Virus record (IMG/VR): IMGVR_UViG_3300042327_000405
Location: 1 to 64,000 of that record
Direction: 5' to 3' (one strand)
Length of the DNA: 64,000 nt
Source of the DNA: a virus
Shown: piece after piece, positions 53,550-60,604 of the stretch
Position numbering within the stretch: position 1 is the stretch's first letter
Layout: each line of letters begins with the position of its first letter
Notes under the pieces: generated by a model
Databases searched by the model: none
What the model saw: the letters and a program-made list of their open reading frames with translations, nothing else
What the model was told of the DNA's origin: nothing
Program-made: the position numbers and the translations under genes

Positions 53550-54149
53550 TTATACCACCGTAATAAAAAGATGAACATATTTTGGACCAGTCATTGGTAC
53601 CCATGCTCCTTCTAAATATTCTATTCCTTCTATTTCTAGTGGTAATGCAATAAAGCCCTGAGTAGTGTTTAAATCTTTTATAATTAGGTTTGTTGCCAAA
53701 GGACCAGCATTTTCTGATGAAGAAATTGAGTATTGTACGCTAAATCTTGAAGATGTAACCGTTCCTTCTGATAGATCATAAATTTCTGCAAGGTTTATAG
53801 GTGCAATAGTTATTTTGCCACCGACTGGAGTTAAAGGGCCTTTGGTTTCTGAATAAAAATTAGACTTTAAACTAAGAAGTTCTACCCATTGTGGATTTCC
53901 AGATGGCTGAACTACATTTTGAAAAACTGTTTTGTATGTTTCCGAACTTGGGCTATAATCTATGGCAATATCTAGTGCCTGAATATCTTGGTCAATTGCA
54001 TTTGCAACACTTGATTGCCTTGGATCTCCTTGAACACCTAAAATAATACTTCCACGATCACCTGTTGGTCCAAAATCTAAATCTAAACTAATTGTTTCTG
54101 GACCACCAAAGACAGTCAAATCATCATTTGATAAAAGTATGTCTGCCAT
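53550..54149 (-). CDS. virion protein of unknown function
   Basis: 199 residues. The N-terminus has FGPTGDRGSIILGVQGDPRQ, which resembles a fibre-base stretch common to tail genes, and the remainder is beta-rich (NLIIKDLNTTQGFIALPLEI). It lies between a BppU-like protein and the Pro-repeat protein and starts 2 bases after the preceding stop. Confidence 0.6.
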   Translation of the reverse strand: MADILLSNDDLTVFGGPETISLDLDFGPTGDRGSIILGVQGDPRQSSVANAIDQDIQALDIAIDYSPSSETYKTVFQNVVQPSGNPQWVELLSLKSNFYSETKGPLTPVGGKITIAPINLAEIYDLSEGTVTSSRFSVQYSISSSENAGPLATNLIIKDLNTTQGFIALPLEIEGIEYLEGAWVPMTGPKYVHLFITVV

Positions 54150-54151
54150 AA

Positions 54152-54910
54152 TTAAGCACCTGTTGCAGGAAACACTGCAGTAATTATTCCTGAATTAATT
54201 GGGTTTGTAACAACTGTTGCATGCTCTACTGTAAACTTGTTTGCTGGTGTTCCAGAAATGTAATAAGGAGGTTTTACAGTTAGCGTTATTGTTGCAACAT
54301 AGACTGTAGAGGCAACAAAATCACCAACTAATGGGGTTGTCCCGTTTGACTGGAACCAAGAAACGGTTCCGCTATATTCTGCTGTTTCAAAAACATTAGT
54401 AACTGGAGTCGCCCCCTTTACTGGCCTAGTCACTCCCTGAATATTGTAATTTGATAAAGTTCCATAAGTATTTTGTTTTGCTCCTGTAACCTGATCTGTA
54501 ACAGTTATTGTTCCTGTCATAAGAGTATATACTTTTTCATAAAAAAGATTATCAGGTTTTCCTGCTGGCGATCTAACTTCAACATCATAAACATATTCTG
54601 TTCCTGCTTGAAGTTCGTAAGAATCGGATGGTCTTATGGCACATTGAATAAATGTTTGGTCATCTGATATTGTTGCAAAGCATCTAATTGATTTTGTAGC
54701 AGAACTGCCACGAATTTCTGCAATAGTGAATTGAGCGCTATCATATGGAGCAGAGGTGTCTAAAACATAGTCGGGGTTGTTAGCAAAATTTGTTGGCATC
54801 TGAAAGTTTCCTAAAAGATATGCTGTTCCATCGTTCTTTTTCGGGTAGATACGAAATTCAAAAGTATCACCCTTATAGTAATTAAAGTCATAGGTCGCTG
54901 GAAATGCCAT
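54152..54910 (-). CDS. baseplate-type protein with BppU-N-like domain (copy 2)
   Basis: 252 residues. NYYKGDTFEFRIYPKKNDGT begins an Ig-like domain whose end (YVYDVEVRSPAG ... GTITVTDQVTG) matches the proteins at 47594-48010 and 55754-56155. The remaining C-terminal 100 residues form another beta domain. I use the ATG at 54910, residue 9 of the longest frame, because TATAAT ends 6 bases before it; no ribosome site is present. Confidence 0.68.
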   Translation of the reverse strand: MAFPATYDFNYYKGDTFEFRIYPKKNDGTAYLLGNFQMPTNFANNPDYVLDTSAPYDSAQFTIAEIRGSSATKSIRCFATISDDQTFIQCAIRPSDSYELQAGTEYVYDVEVRSPAGKPDNLFYEKVYTLMTGTITVTDQVTGAKQNTYGTLSNYNIQGVTRPVKGATPVTNVFETAEYSGTVSWFQSNGTTPLVGDFVASTVYVATITLTVKPPYYISGTPANKFTVEHATVVTNPINSGIITAVFPATGA

Positions 54911-54916
54911 GGTTTT

Positions 54917-54925
54917 ATTATACCA
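54917..54925 (-). promoter_or_regulatory. extended -10 promoter for a leaderless start at 54910
   Basis: TGGTATAAT on the minus strand, six bases before the ATG. The TAA stop of the collagen-like gene lies within the box. Confidence 0.68.
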
Positions 54926-55649
54926 CGCTGACATATACAGAATTGAGAATTACCGATGCATCAAAGTCTGTTCGTATTTGAGGAACTGCTCCATTACCCC
55001 ACATAGACCGATCTTCAATAAATATATTCTGAGTAACTGAAAGGTTGTATGTATTTTGATATTTAAGAGAACCGACAAACTGAACAAACTCCTGATCTTT
55101 ACTTGGAAAATATGTTCTTAGCCAAACCTCTGTATTTGATGTATATGTGGTTAGTTCAAAGTTGTATGTTACAAATACTTGAGAACCTTGTTTGATACCG
55201 TGAAAGTTTAAGGCTCTCTGGTGGCTGTTCCAAAGACTAGTGCAATCTTTAGGAAGATAAGTTTCATTTTGGGTTTTCTCTTTTGTATCTAGCAATAATG
55301 TGACCCATCCATCATCACCCTGAGATATTCCAAGTTTTGTTGGTTTTTCAATAGTATTTGTATATGAAGCCCAGCCTGCCTGTTGTCCAGAAGAAGACAA
55401 AGAACTTAGTCCATTTTGTCCAGATGGTCCTTTTTCTCCTCTTTGACCCTTTTGTCCTTCTGGTCCTGCTGGTCCTGGAGATCCATCCTTTCCATCTCTT
55501 CCTGCTGGTCCTTGTGGACCTTGTGGTCCAGGAACTGGAAGAAAGGAAAGAGTATTTTCTTGGTATGGGGCTGATTGGCTTTGTTCTACTTGTGCAGCAT
55601 AACTAGTTTTTTTTGCACCTGGAAAGTCCATAGATTTAGAAGCAGCCAT
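54918..55649 (-). CDS. collagen-like fibre protein
   Basis: 243 residues. Residues about 39-78 are about 13 Gly-X-Y triplets (GPQGPQGPAGRDGKDGSPG, GPEGQKGQRGEKGPSGQ), which would form a triple helix; the C-terminal 150 residues are a beta-rich head (WLRTYFPSKDQEFVQFVGSL). Collagen-like segments are common in phage fibres. Prolines at the Y position are the classic substrate of prolyl hydroxylases such as those encoded downstream. Confidence 0.82.
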   Translation of the reverse strand: MAASKSMDFPGAKKTSYAAQVEQSQSAPYQENTLSFLPVPGPQGPQGPAGRDGKDGSPGPAGPEGQKGQRGEKGPSGQNGLSSLSSSGQQAGWASYTNTIEKPTKLGISQGDDGWVTLLLDTKEKTQNETYLPKDCTSLWNSHQRALNFHGIKQGSQVFVTYNFELTTYTSNTEVWLRTYFPSKDQEFVQFVGSLKYQNTYNLSVTQNIFIEDRSMWGNGAVPQIRTDFDASVILNSVYVSVV

Positions 55650-55655
55650 AGATAT

Positions 55656-55664
55656 ATTATCTCA
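55656..55664 (-). promoter_or_regulatory. extended -10 promoter for a leaderless start at 55649
   Basis: TGAGATAAT on the minus strand, six bases before the ATG of the collagen-like gene. The box differs from consensus in the first base only. Confidence 0.55.
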
Positions 55665-55667
55665 TGA

Positions 55668-55754
55668 CTATTTGTTTACTTTAAATGTTTTATTCTTAAT
55701 TCTAATTATTGAAGGTAACTCTGATCGTGGAGTTGATACTTTAACTACTGCCAT
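55668..55754 (-). CDS. very small basic protein
   Basis: 28 residues (MAVVKVSTPRSELPSIIRIK, then NKTFKVNK). It begins at a TAATG overlap with the preceding gene's stop, so it is likely translated by re-initiation. It fills what would otherwise be an unexplained gap. No function is known. Confidence 0.5.
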   Translation of the reverse strand: MAVVKVSTPRSELPSIIRIKNKTFKVNK

Positions 55755-56155
55755 TATAAACTACCTGTAATATCACCAATGACTGAGATAGTTCCAATCA
55801 GAGGTGTCCAAATTGTTGGCCCAGTCATATTGATATTAGGACCATCAATAGTTACCTGAAGATCAAAAGTTAATTCTGTTACTACTGACTTATATCCAAG
55901 ACCCCAAAGTTCAGTAATGGATGCTGGAGCCGTAATATCAACATATCCTGTTCCACGTGAAACTTCCAGGGAATCTAAAGCATCCGACTGAGGATCATAG
56001 GTAGTAGCCTCAAAGGTCCAATCAGAAATATCAAAATATGTTACTTCATCATCTTGTAAAAACTCCACACGAAGCGGAGAGGTATCTCCTCTAACTATTT
56101 GCCACTTAATGCGAGCAGGGTCTGCTCCAAATACTTCAGGTCCATGTGTAGCCAT
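55754..56155 (-). CDS. baseplate-type protein, BppU-N-like domain (copy 3)
   Basis: 133 residues. WQIVRGDTSPLRVEFLQDDE and the closing GTISVIGDITG match the protein at 47594-48010. The ATG at 56155 is preferred over the upstream start at 56215, which lies inside a terminator hairpin. TATAAT ends 7 bases before 56155. Confidence 0.65.
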   Translation of the reverse strand: MATHGPEVFGADPARIKWQIVRGDTSPLRVEFLQDDEVTYFDISDWTFEATTYDPQSDALDSLEVSRGTGYVDITAPASITELWGLGYKSVVTELTFDLQVTIDGPNINMTGPTIWTPLIGTISVIGDITGSL

Positions 56156-56162
56156 AATACCG

Positions 56163-56171
56163 ATTATACCA
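56163..56171 (-). promoter_or_regulatory. extended -10 promoter for a leaderless start at 56155
   Basis: TGGTATAAT on the minus strand, seven bases before the ATG and just past the terminator at 56171-56223. Confidence 0.65.
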
Positions 56172-56223
56172 CAAAAAAGACTAATACCTTGATTGGTGGG
56201 TATAGGACAAACCAAGGTATTAG
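56171..56223 (-). terminator. intrinsic terminator of the holin-like gene
   Basis: Perfect 11-bp stem (CTAATACCTTG / CAAGGTATTAG) with a 21-base loop, followed on the minus strand by TCTTTTTTG. It separates the holin-like transcript from the structural genes to its left. Confidence 0.8.
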
Positions 56224-56429
56224 CCAGTAATAAAATTATACCATGTTAGACAAAATGGACATTATAGTAAAGATTTTATAATTGTTATACAATTGTTATA
56301 ATAGACAATGTCCAATTTGTTCCTATAGGTCTATTTTGACCAAGTTGGGGATAGTGTATACTTTAAATATATAAGAAATAAGAACTATCTTTATAGTTTT
56401 AAAAACTATCTTTATATATAGTATATAGG
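56224..56429. other. 206-base AT-rich non-coding spacer
   Basis: No gene. It holds an outer repeat (GGACATT ... AATGTCC at 56257-56317), two ATTGTTATA units and a direct repeat ACTATCTTTATA near 56385-56416. These may be operators or a melting region; no promoter close to consensus is clear. Confidence 0.5.
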
Positions 56430-56681
56430 TTATTTGGATTTTGAAATATACTCAATAAGAATATCATACATGTGATCTAATTTGCGATCCATATCTTTAC
56501 GTGTTTTGTCTGCTTCGTTTAGACGACTTTCTAATCTTGAAACTTGATCTTTGATACTTGATCCTGAATTTGGTTTAAGTTCGCTTAAGTAATGTCTCAC
56601 CAGCCACTTGATTGCAAAGGCTATAGATGATACAATTGTAAGTATCGCTACGATTAGGGAAGCCCAGTCTTGCACAGTCAT
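56430..56681 (-). CDS. holin-like membrane protein
   Basis: 83 residues. A single membrane helix (residues 7-28, WASLIVAILTIVSSIAFAIK) is followed by a long charged coiled coil (KDQVSRLESRLNEADKTRKD). Size and layout match small phage holins or Rz-like/tail-anchored lysis proteins. TATAAT ends six bases before the ATG; the transcript ends at the terminator 56171-56223. The lysozyme is some 7 kb away on the other strand. Confidence 0.6.
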   Translation of the reverse strand: MTVQDWASLIVAILTIVSSIAFAIKWLVRHYLSELKPNSGSSIKDQVSRLESRLNEADKTRKDMDRKLDHMYDILIEYISKSK

Positions 56682-56687
56682 AACATT

Positions 56688-56693
56688 ATTATA
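56688..56693 (-). promoter_or_regulatory. -10 box for a leaderless start at 56681
   Basis: TATAAT on the minus strand, six bases before the ATG. No upstream TG. It lies within the 29-base divergent gap to the gene at 56711. Confidence 0.55.
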
Positions 56694-56710
56694 AGGGACG
56701 TTTATACTAA

Positions 56711-57481
56711 ATGAAAACAGAGATACTTAGTACACTGGAGCATTCTAAAAATTTAATTATATCCCCTGACATGGATGGTTTTATGACCGCAAAATTATTA
56801 GAGCGTTTCAACGGTTCGAAAATAGTGGGTTCCTACGACAAAAATATTTTATGTCTCGCCGATGGTATAGATCCGTCAGAATGTTTGTTCGTCGATTGCG
56901 ATATGAATCGAGAAGAGTTTGTATCTCTCGGCAATCATATGCGTTTGATTCGAGACGGTATGTCAAGTAAGTCGTTTAATCCAAATGTTCACTTTGGCGT
57001 TACGACATATAGCGACAAGTTTCCCTTCGCAACCGCTTTTTTGATTTCGTTCGCAATAGAGGCTGACCTATCCGAACAAGACCTTATACGCATGGCTTTC
57101 GCTGATTCAACTCTCAAGAACATGGAGAAATACAGCGATAACATGCGAAACTGGTCAACACGGATGGAACATCTTGCAACAAAGTATATAATAGACAATT
57201 CGGACATTGCAAAAAGAAATGATGCACAAGCAAGGTTTGATTATGTTGATCAATCATTTACATCTAAAAGATACGGTAAGACAAGATACCTGGATACCCT
57301 CAATAACGCCCTACAAGGGCAGGAGATGGCTTTTGAGCCACTTGTCCAGGGTATAAAGTACGTATCCGACAAAGTAGGCATAGAGACCCTTATAAGGTAT
57401 AATAGAGATATCATTTCATATGCAGAGATATTCACAGGAGAGTATTCTGTTACATATGATCAAGAAAAGGAATGGGTATGA
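56711..57481 (+). CDS. putative DHH-family phosphoesterase-like protein
   Basis: 256 residues. IISPDMDGFMTAKLLERF near residue 16 resembles DHH motif I (DxDG followed by a helix). ECLFVDCDMNREEFVSLG leads to NHM, a poor match to the DHH motif proper (first Asp replaced by Asn). The rest is helical. It may be a degenerate nanoRNase or exonuclease; a purely phage-specific family is the alternative. Encoded on the plus strand between minus-strand blocks. Confidence 0.5.
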   Translation: MKTEILSTLEHSKNLIISPDMDGFMTAKLLERFNGSKIVGSYDKNILCLADGIDPSECLFVDCDMNREEFVSLGNHMRLIRDGMSSKSFNPNVHFGVTTYSDKFPFATAFLISFAIEADLSEQDLIRMAFADSTLKNMEKYSDNMRNWSTRMEHLATKYIIDNSDIAKRNDAQARFDYVDQSFTSKRYGKTRYLDTLNNALQGQEMAFEPLVQGIKYVSDKVGIETLIRYNRDIISYAEIFTGEYSVTYDQEKEWV

Positions 57482-57663
57482 CAAGACAAGAAGTTATTGA
57501 AACAATGATTGAAACAGTAAATGCTTATAATGTTAACTTAATGAAGCAGGCTAAGATGACCGATGACGATATTACAAAAAACATTGACGGACAGTATCCA
57601 GCATTGCAACATATGTTTAGTTTGATCTATGATGATCTAGAAGTTAAAAACGCTTTTAAGTAG
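57478..57663 (+). CDS. small hypothetical protein
   Basis: 61 residues (MTRQEVIETMIETVNAYNVN ...), acidic and helical. It starts in an ATGA overlap with the DHH-like gene, with AAAGGA seven bases ahead, so the two are co-translated. Its stop overlaps the convergent small minus-strand gene by 8 bases. Confidence 0.7.
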   Translation: MTRQEVIETMIETVNAYNVNLMKQAKMTDDDITKNIDGQYPALQHMFSLIYDDLEVKNAFK

Positions 57664-57898
57664 TCTTACAGTTACAGTTAGTACAGCAAGTTTCTGAAAA
57701 TAATTTTACAGCCAAGTTTGGTTCTTCTGGTTGTAAGGCCAAACCTTCAATTGAGTAAATTCCAATAGAGTCAAAGTCTGGTCTGCCAATATCTTCCCAA
57801 AACTTCTCTCTTCCCATAGCATCAGTTTCTGGCATAGGTTTTGACTCAAACTCAAAGTTATCGTTTAAAGAATTTTCAAAATTGTCTAATATTCCCAT
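57656..57898 (-). CDS. small acidic protein with Cys-rich C-terminus
   Basis: 80 residues. The N-terminus MGILDNFENSLNDNF is acidic; a central linker follows; the final ten residues are CCTNCNCKTT. That could bind metal or be the core of a modified peptide. Its first codons are nearly the same as those of the next small gene (MGIL). TATAAT ends seven bases before the ATG; no ribosome site. It follows the P450 genes on the same strand. Confidence 0.65.
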   Translation of the reverse strand: MGILDNFENSLNDNFEFESKPMPETDAMGREKFWEDIGRPDFDSIGIYSIEGLALQPEEPNLAVKLFSETCCTNCNCKTT

Positions 57899-57905
57899 AA
57901 TATAT

Positions 57906-57911
57906 ATTATA
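57906..57911 (-). promoter_or_regulatory. -10 box for a leaderless start at 57898
   Basis: TATAAT on the minus strand, seven bases before the ATG; preceded by GGG rather than TGn. Confidence 0.55.
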
Positions 57912-57913
57912 CC

Positions 57914-58084
57914 CTAATCTGGAAACATTACTTCAAGCATTGAGCGATATGTATAGCGGTTGTTTGGGTTTGCTATATATATATTTTCGGCTTCTTCTTT
58001 AGACTCGTATTTAGGCTTAAGGGTTAAATTGCCATAGTCGAATTCATCAAGATATTCTGTGTCTAAAAGGTTTAATATTCCCAT
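57914..58084 (-). CDS. small acidic protein, MGIL family
   Basis: 56 residues (MGILNLLDTEYLDEFDYGNL ...) ending SMLEVMFPD. I use the ATG at 58084 rather than 58129, since a TGATATAAT box ends seven bases upstream and the first codons then match those of the small gene at 57898. Function unknown; located between the P450 pair and the Cys-tailed protein. Confidence 0.6.
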   Translation of the reverse strand: MGILNLLDTEYLDEFDYGNLTLKPKYESKEEAENIYIANPNNRYTYRSMLEVMFPD

Positions 58085-58091
58085 ACCGTCC

Positions 58092-58100
58092 ATTATATCA
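58092..58100 (-). promoter_or_regulatory. extended -10 promoter for a leaderless start at 58084
   Basis: TGATATAAT on the minus strand, seven bases before the ATG and downstream of the second P450 gene. Confidence 0.6.
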
Positions 58101-58112
58101 GAATCTGAAAAA

Positions 58113-59273
58113 TTATTTATTTTTAACATATATTATTATGTCATCTTTAGGCCTATAGGTTAAAGCGCCTATATAAGACACTTCATCATTCAGCAAATCT
58201 GTGTCAAACTTCTTAGCAATTTTAGTCAAGATTAACTCTATTTCCATTAAAACAAATTCTTTTGCGATGCACTGTCTTTTACCAAACAAAAATGGAAAGT
58301 ATTCTCCTTTTTCTAACTCTTTGTTTTTAAGCCATCTTTCAGGATTGAATATATCTGGATCTTCAAAAATATTTTTATCTTTATGCATAGCCAAAGAACT
58401 TACTATTACTTTAGTTCCAGCAGTCAAATCTGTTCCATCTACACTTACATCTTCGGTGGCCATTCTTTCAGTATTCCAAACAGGCGGACACATTCTTAGA
58501 ACTTCATTAATAAAAGCATCAACACCTTCCTCTCTGGATATTTTATTTTGCCATTTTTTATTTATAGATAGATAATATATTGCCCACTCTAATAAGTATG
58601 CAGTTGATTCATAACCAGAAAATATTATTGTAACCGAGTGATCATATAAATCATTAATGTCCATTTTGTTATTGCTATATGAGTTAATTAGAATATCTAA
58701 AAGATCATTTTTATTTTCTTTAGACTCTAGCCTTTCATCTACTATTCTTTTTACAAATTCTTTTAATTCTTTTGTTAGTATGACTAGTTCTTGATCACTT
58801 ATATTGGAAAGAACTTTGTCTGACGCTATAGACATATTATCTCTTATTTTTATAAAATCATTATCTACATTTGTTGAAAAAAATACTTCCATGTTAATTT
58901 TAAAAACTAAGAACTGCATTTCTTTTCTGACATTAACTTCGTCAGACCAAGACTGCAAAGAAAAATCTATAATGTCAGACACTTTATCTTTATATTCTTT
59001 TATTTTATCGCTACTAAATGCTGAAAAAATTTCTTTTTTGTCATTCATGTGTTTAGGTTCTTCTGTAGTAAATAGGCCTTCTCCTAAAACACACTTTAGC
59101 CTTTTCCAGACCCCGCCTTTTACAAAACTTTTATATTTATTTAGAAGAACATCTTCTACCGCTTTACTAGTAAACGCAAAAAACACATTTTCTAATTTTG
59201 TACTTGACAAATAGTTAGATTTTGTTTTATTTTTTAAAATAGTGATAGCGGAGACTTGGTCTTTGTTTAGCAT
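58113..59273 (-). CDS. cytochrome P450 (second of tandem pair)
   Basis: 386 residues. The heme-binding loop is FLFGKRQCIAKEFVLME (Cys at 335; the usual Gly two residues after Cys is Ala). ExxR is in INEVLRMCPPVWN. The I-helix oxygen-activation motif is GYESTAYLLEW. A soluble monooxygenase needing a ferredoxin or flavodoxin partner, none of which is seen in the window. Start at 59273 is set by a TATAAT box six bases upstream; it gives exactly the same length and Cys position as the paralogue. Confidence 0.9.
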   Translation of the reverse strand: MLNKDQVSAITILKNKTKSNYLSSTKLENVFFAFTSKAVEDVLLNKYKSFVKGGVWKRLKCVLGEGLFTTEEPKHMNDKKEIFSAFSSDKIKEYKDKVSDIIDFSLQSWSDEVNVRKEMQFLVFKINMEVFFSTNVDNDFIKIRDNMSIASDKVLSNISDQELVILTKELKEFVKRIVDERLESKENKNDLLDILINSYSNNKMDINDLYDHSVTIIFSGYESTAYLLEWAIYYLSINKKWQNKISREEGVDAFINEVLRMCPPVWNTERMATEDVSVDGTDLTAGTKVIVSSLAMHKDKNIFEDPDIFNPERWLKNKELEKGEYFPFLFGKRQCIAKEFVLMEIELILTKIAKKFDTDLLNDEVSYIGALTYRPKDDIIIYVKNK

Positions 59274-59279
59274 AATTTT

Positions 59280-59287
59280 ATTATACA
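59280..59287 (-). promoter_or_regulatory. -10 box for a leaderless start at 59273
   Basis: TGTATAAT on the minus strand, six bases before the ATG and no ribosome site. Confidence 0.6.
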
Positions 59288-59295
59288 CTAAGGAG

Positions 59296-60456
59296 TTATT
59301 TATTTTTTACGTATATAGATATTGGGTCTTTGGGTCTGTAGGACATTCCACCAACATATGACACTTGGTCATTTATCAGTTCCAGGTCAAATTTCTTAGC
59401 AATTTTTGTTAAGACTATACGCATCTCCATAAGAGCAAATTCTTTTCCTATGCATTGCCTTTTCCCAAACAAGAATGGAAAATACTCTCCCTTTGATAGT
59501 TGTTTATTGTCAAACCATCTTTCTGGTTTAAATGTATCTGGATCTTCAAATACATTTTTGTCTCTTTGTACGGCCAAAGAACTTAATACTACCTGTGTGC
59601 CAGCAGGAATTTCTTTTCCATCTATAATTACGTCTTCTGTTGCTATTCTCTCGCTATTCCAGATAGGAGGACACATTCTCAATACCTCGTTAATAAAAGC
59701 ATCTGTATTTTCTCCTTTAGATATTGTTTCTTGCCAGTCTTTGTTGATCGATAAATAATATACCGCCCATTCTAGCGCATACGCAGTTGTCTCATAACTA
59801 CCTAGCAAAATAGTAAGTGATTCGTCATATAGGTCATCAATTTCCATTTTATTATTGTTGTAAGAGTTAACCAAAATACCTAAAAAGTCATTCTTAATTT
59901 CTTTAGATGCTAGTCTTTTATCTACTACCTTTTTAATTATATCTTTTAATTCTTTTGTTAACCTATCTAATTCTTCATCTTGTACATCTTGAGCAATTTT
60001 GTCTGATACTATGTATACGTTTTTTTGTATTCTCGAAAACTCATCATCTATGTTTTCTGAAAAAAATATTTCCATTACGCTCTTAAAAATAATAAGTCGC
60101 ATTTCATTTCTAACGTCAACCTTGTCAAACCAGTTAGATAGGACATCATCTACTACCAATACAATCTTATTTTCGTATTCGTTTATATGATCATTGTTGA
60201 ATGCTGTATAAATTTCTTTCTTTTTCTCCATATGACGTGGTTCTTCTCCAGTAAACAGTCCATCGCCAAGGACAGATCTTAGTCTTTTAAATCCCCCGCT
60301 TTTTGTAAAACTACTATATTTATTTAGGGCAACATCTTCTACTGCCTTATCAGTAAATGCAAAGAATATGTTTTCAGAGTTAAACTTAATTAGGGGATTT
60401 CCTGTTGTTACTTTTTTAAAAAACATATATAGAGAAGGCAAGTCTGGAGGTAGCAT
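59296..60456 (-). CDS. cytochrome P450 (first of tandem pair)
   Basis: 386 residues. Heme loop FLFGKRQCIGKEFALMEM (Cys 335), ExxR in INEVLRMCPPIWN, I-helix motif GSYETTAYALEW, and the conserved PERW segment (FKPERWFDN). The N-terminus has no membrane anchor. Close paralogue of the next gene, so a tandem duplication. The substrate is unknown. Start at 60456 (not 60480) since TATACT ends six bases before it. Confidence 0.92.
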   Translation of the reverse strand: MLPPDLPSLYMFFKKVTTGNPLIKFNSENIFFAFTDKAVEDVALNKYSSFTKSGGFKRLRSVLGDGLFTGEEPRHMEKKKEIYTAFNNDHINEYENKIVLVVDDVLSNWFDKVDVRNEMRLIIFKSVMEIFFSENIDDEFSRIQKNVYIVSDKIAQDVQDEELDRLTKELKDIIKKVVDKRLASKEIKNDFLGILVNSYNNNKMEIDDLYDESLTILLGSYETTAYALEWAVYYLSINKDWQETISKGENTDAFINEVLRMCPPIWNSERIATEDVIIDGKEIPAGTQVVLSSLAVQRDKNVFEDPDTFKPERWFDNKQLSKGEYFPFLFGKRQCIGKEFALMEMRIVLTKIAKKFDLELINDQVSYVGGMSYRPKDPISIYVKNK

Positions 60457-60462
60457 AGGTTT

Positions 60463-60468
60463 AGTATA
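60463..60468 (-). promoter_or_regulatory. -10 box for a leaderless start at 60456
   Basis: TATACT on the minus strand, six bases before the ATG. Upstream bases are CTG, so not a TGn element. Confidence 0.55.
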
Positions 60469-60549
60469 CAGCATAGGCAAAAACCCAAATAGCCTAAAAT
60501 CTGAATATTTTGTCTACATGTATGATACACAATATACAGAAAATAAACA

Positions 60550-60583
60550 CAAAAAAATAGTGCGCCCATAATAGACACACTAT
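60550..60583 (-). terminator. intrinsic terminator of the small-gene operon
   Basis: On the minus strand ATAGTGTGT pairs with GCGCACTAT (two G-U pairs) around a nine-base loop, followed by a run of six or seven T's. It isolates the genes at 60605-61003 from the P450 pair. Confidence 0.85.
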
Positions 60584-60604
60584 CGATCTTGAATATAATA
60601 CGCA

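Noticed and set aside
58975-59000. A fourth TGTCAGAC match
   Set aside because: It lies inside a P450 gene and lacks TAnnnT at the required eight-base distance.
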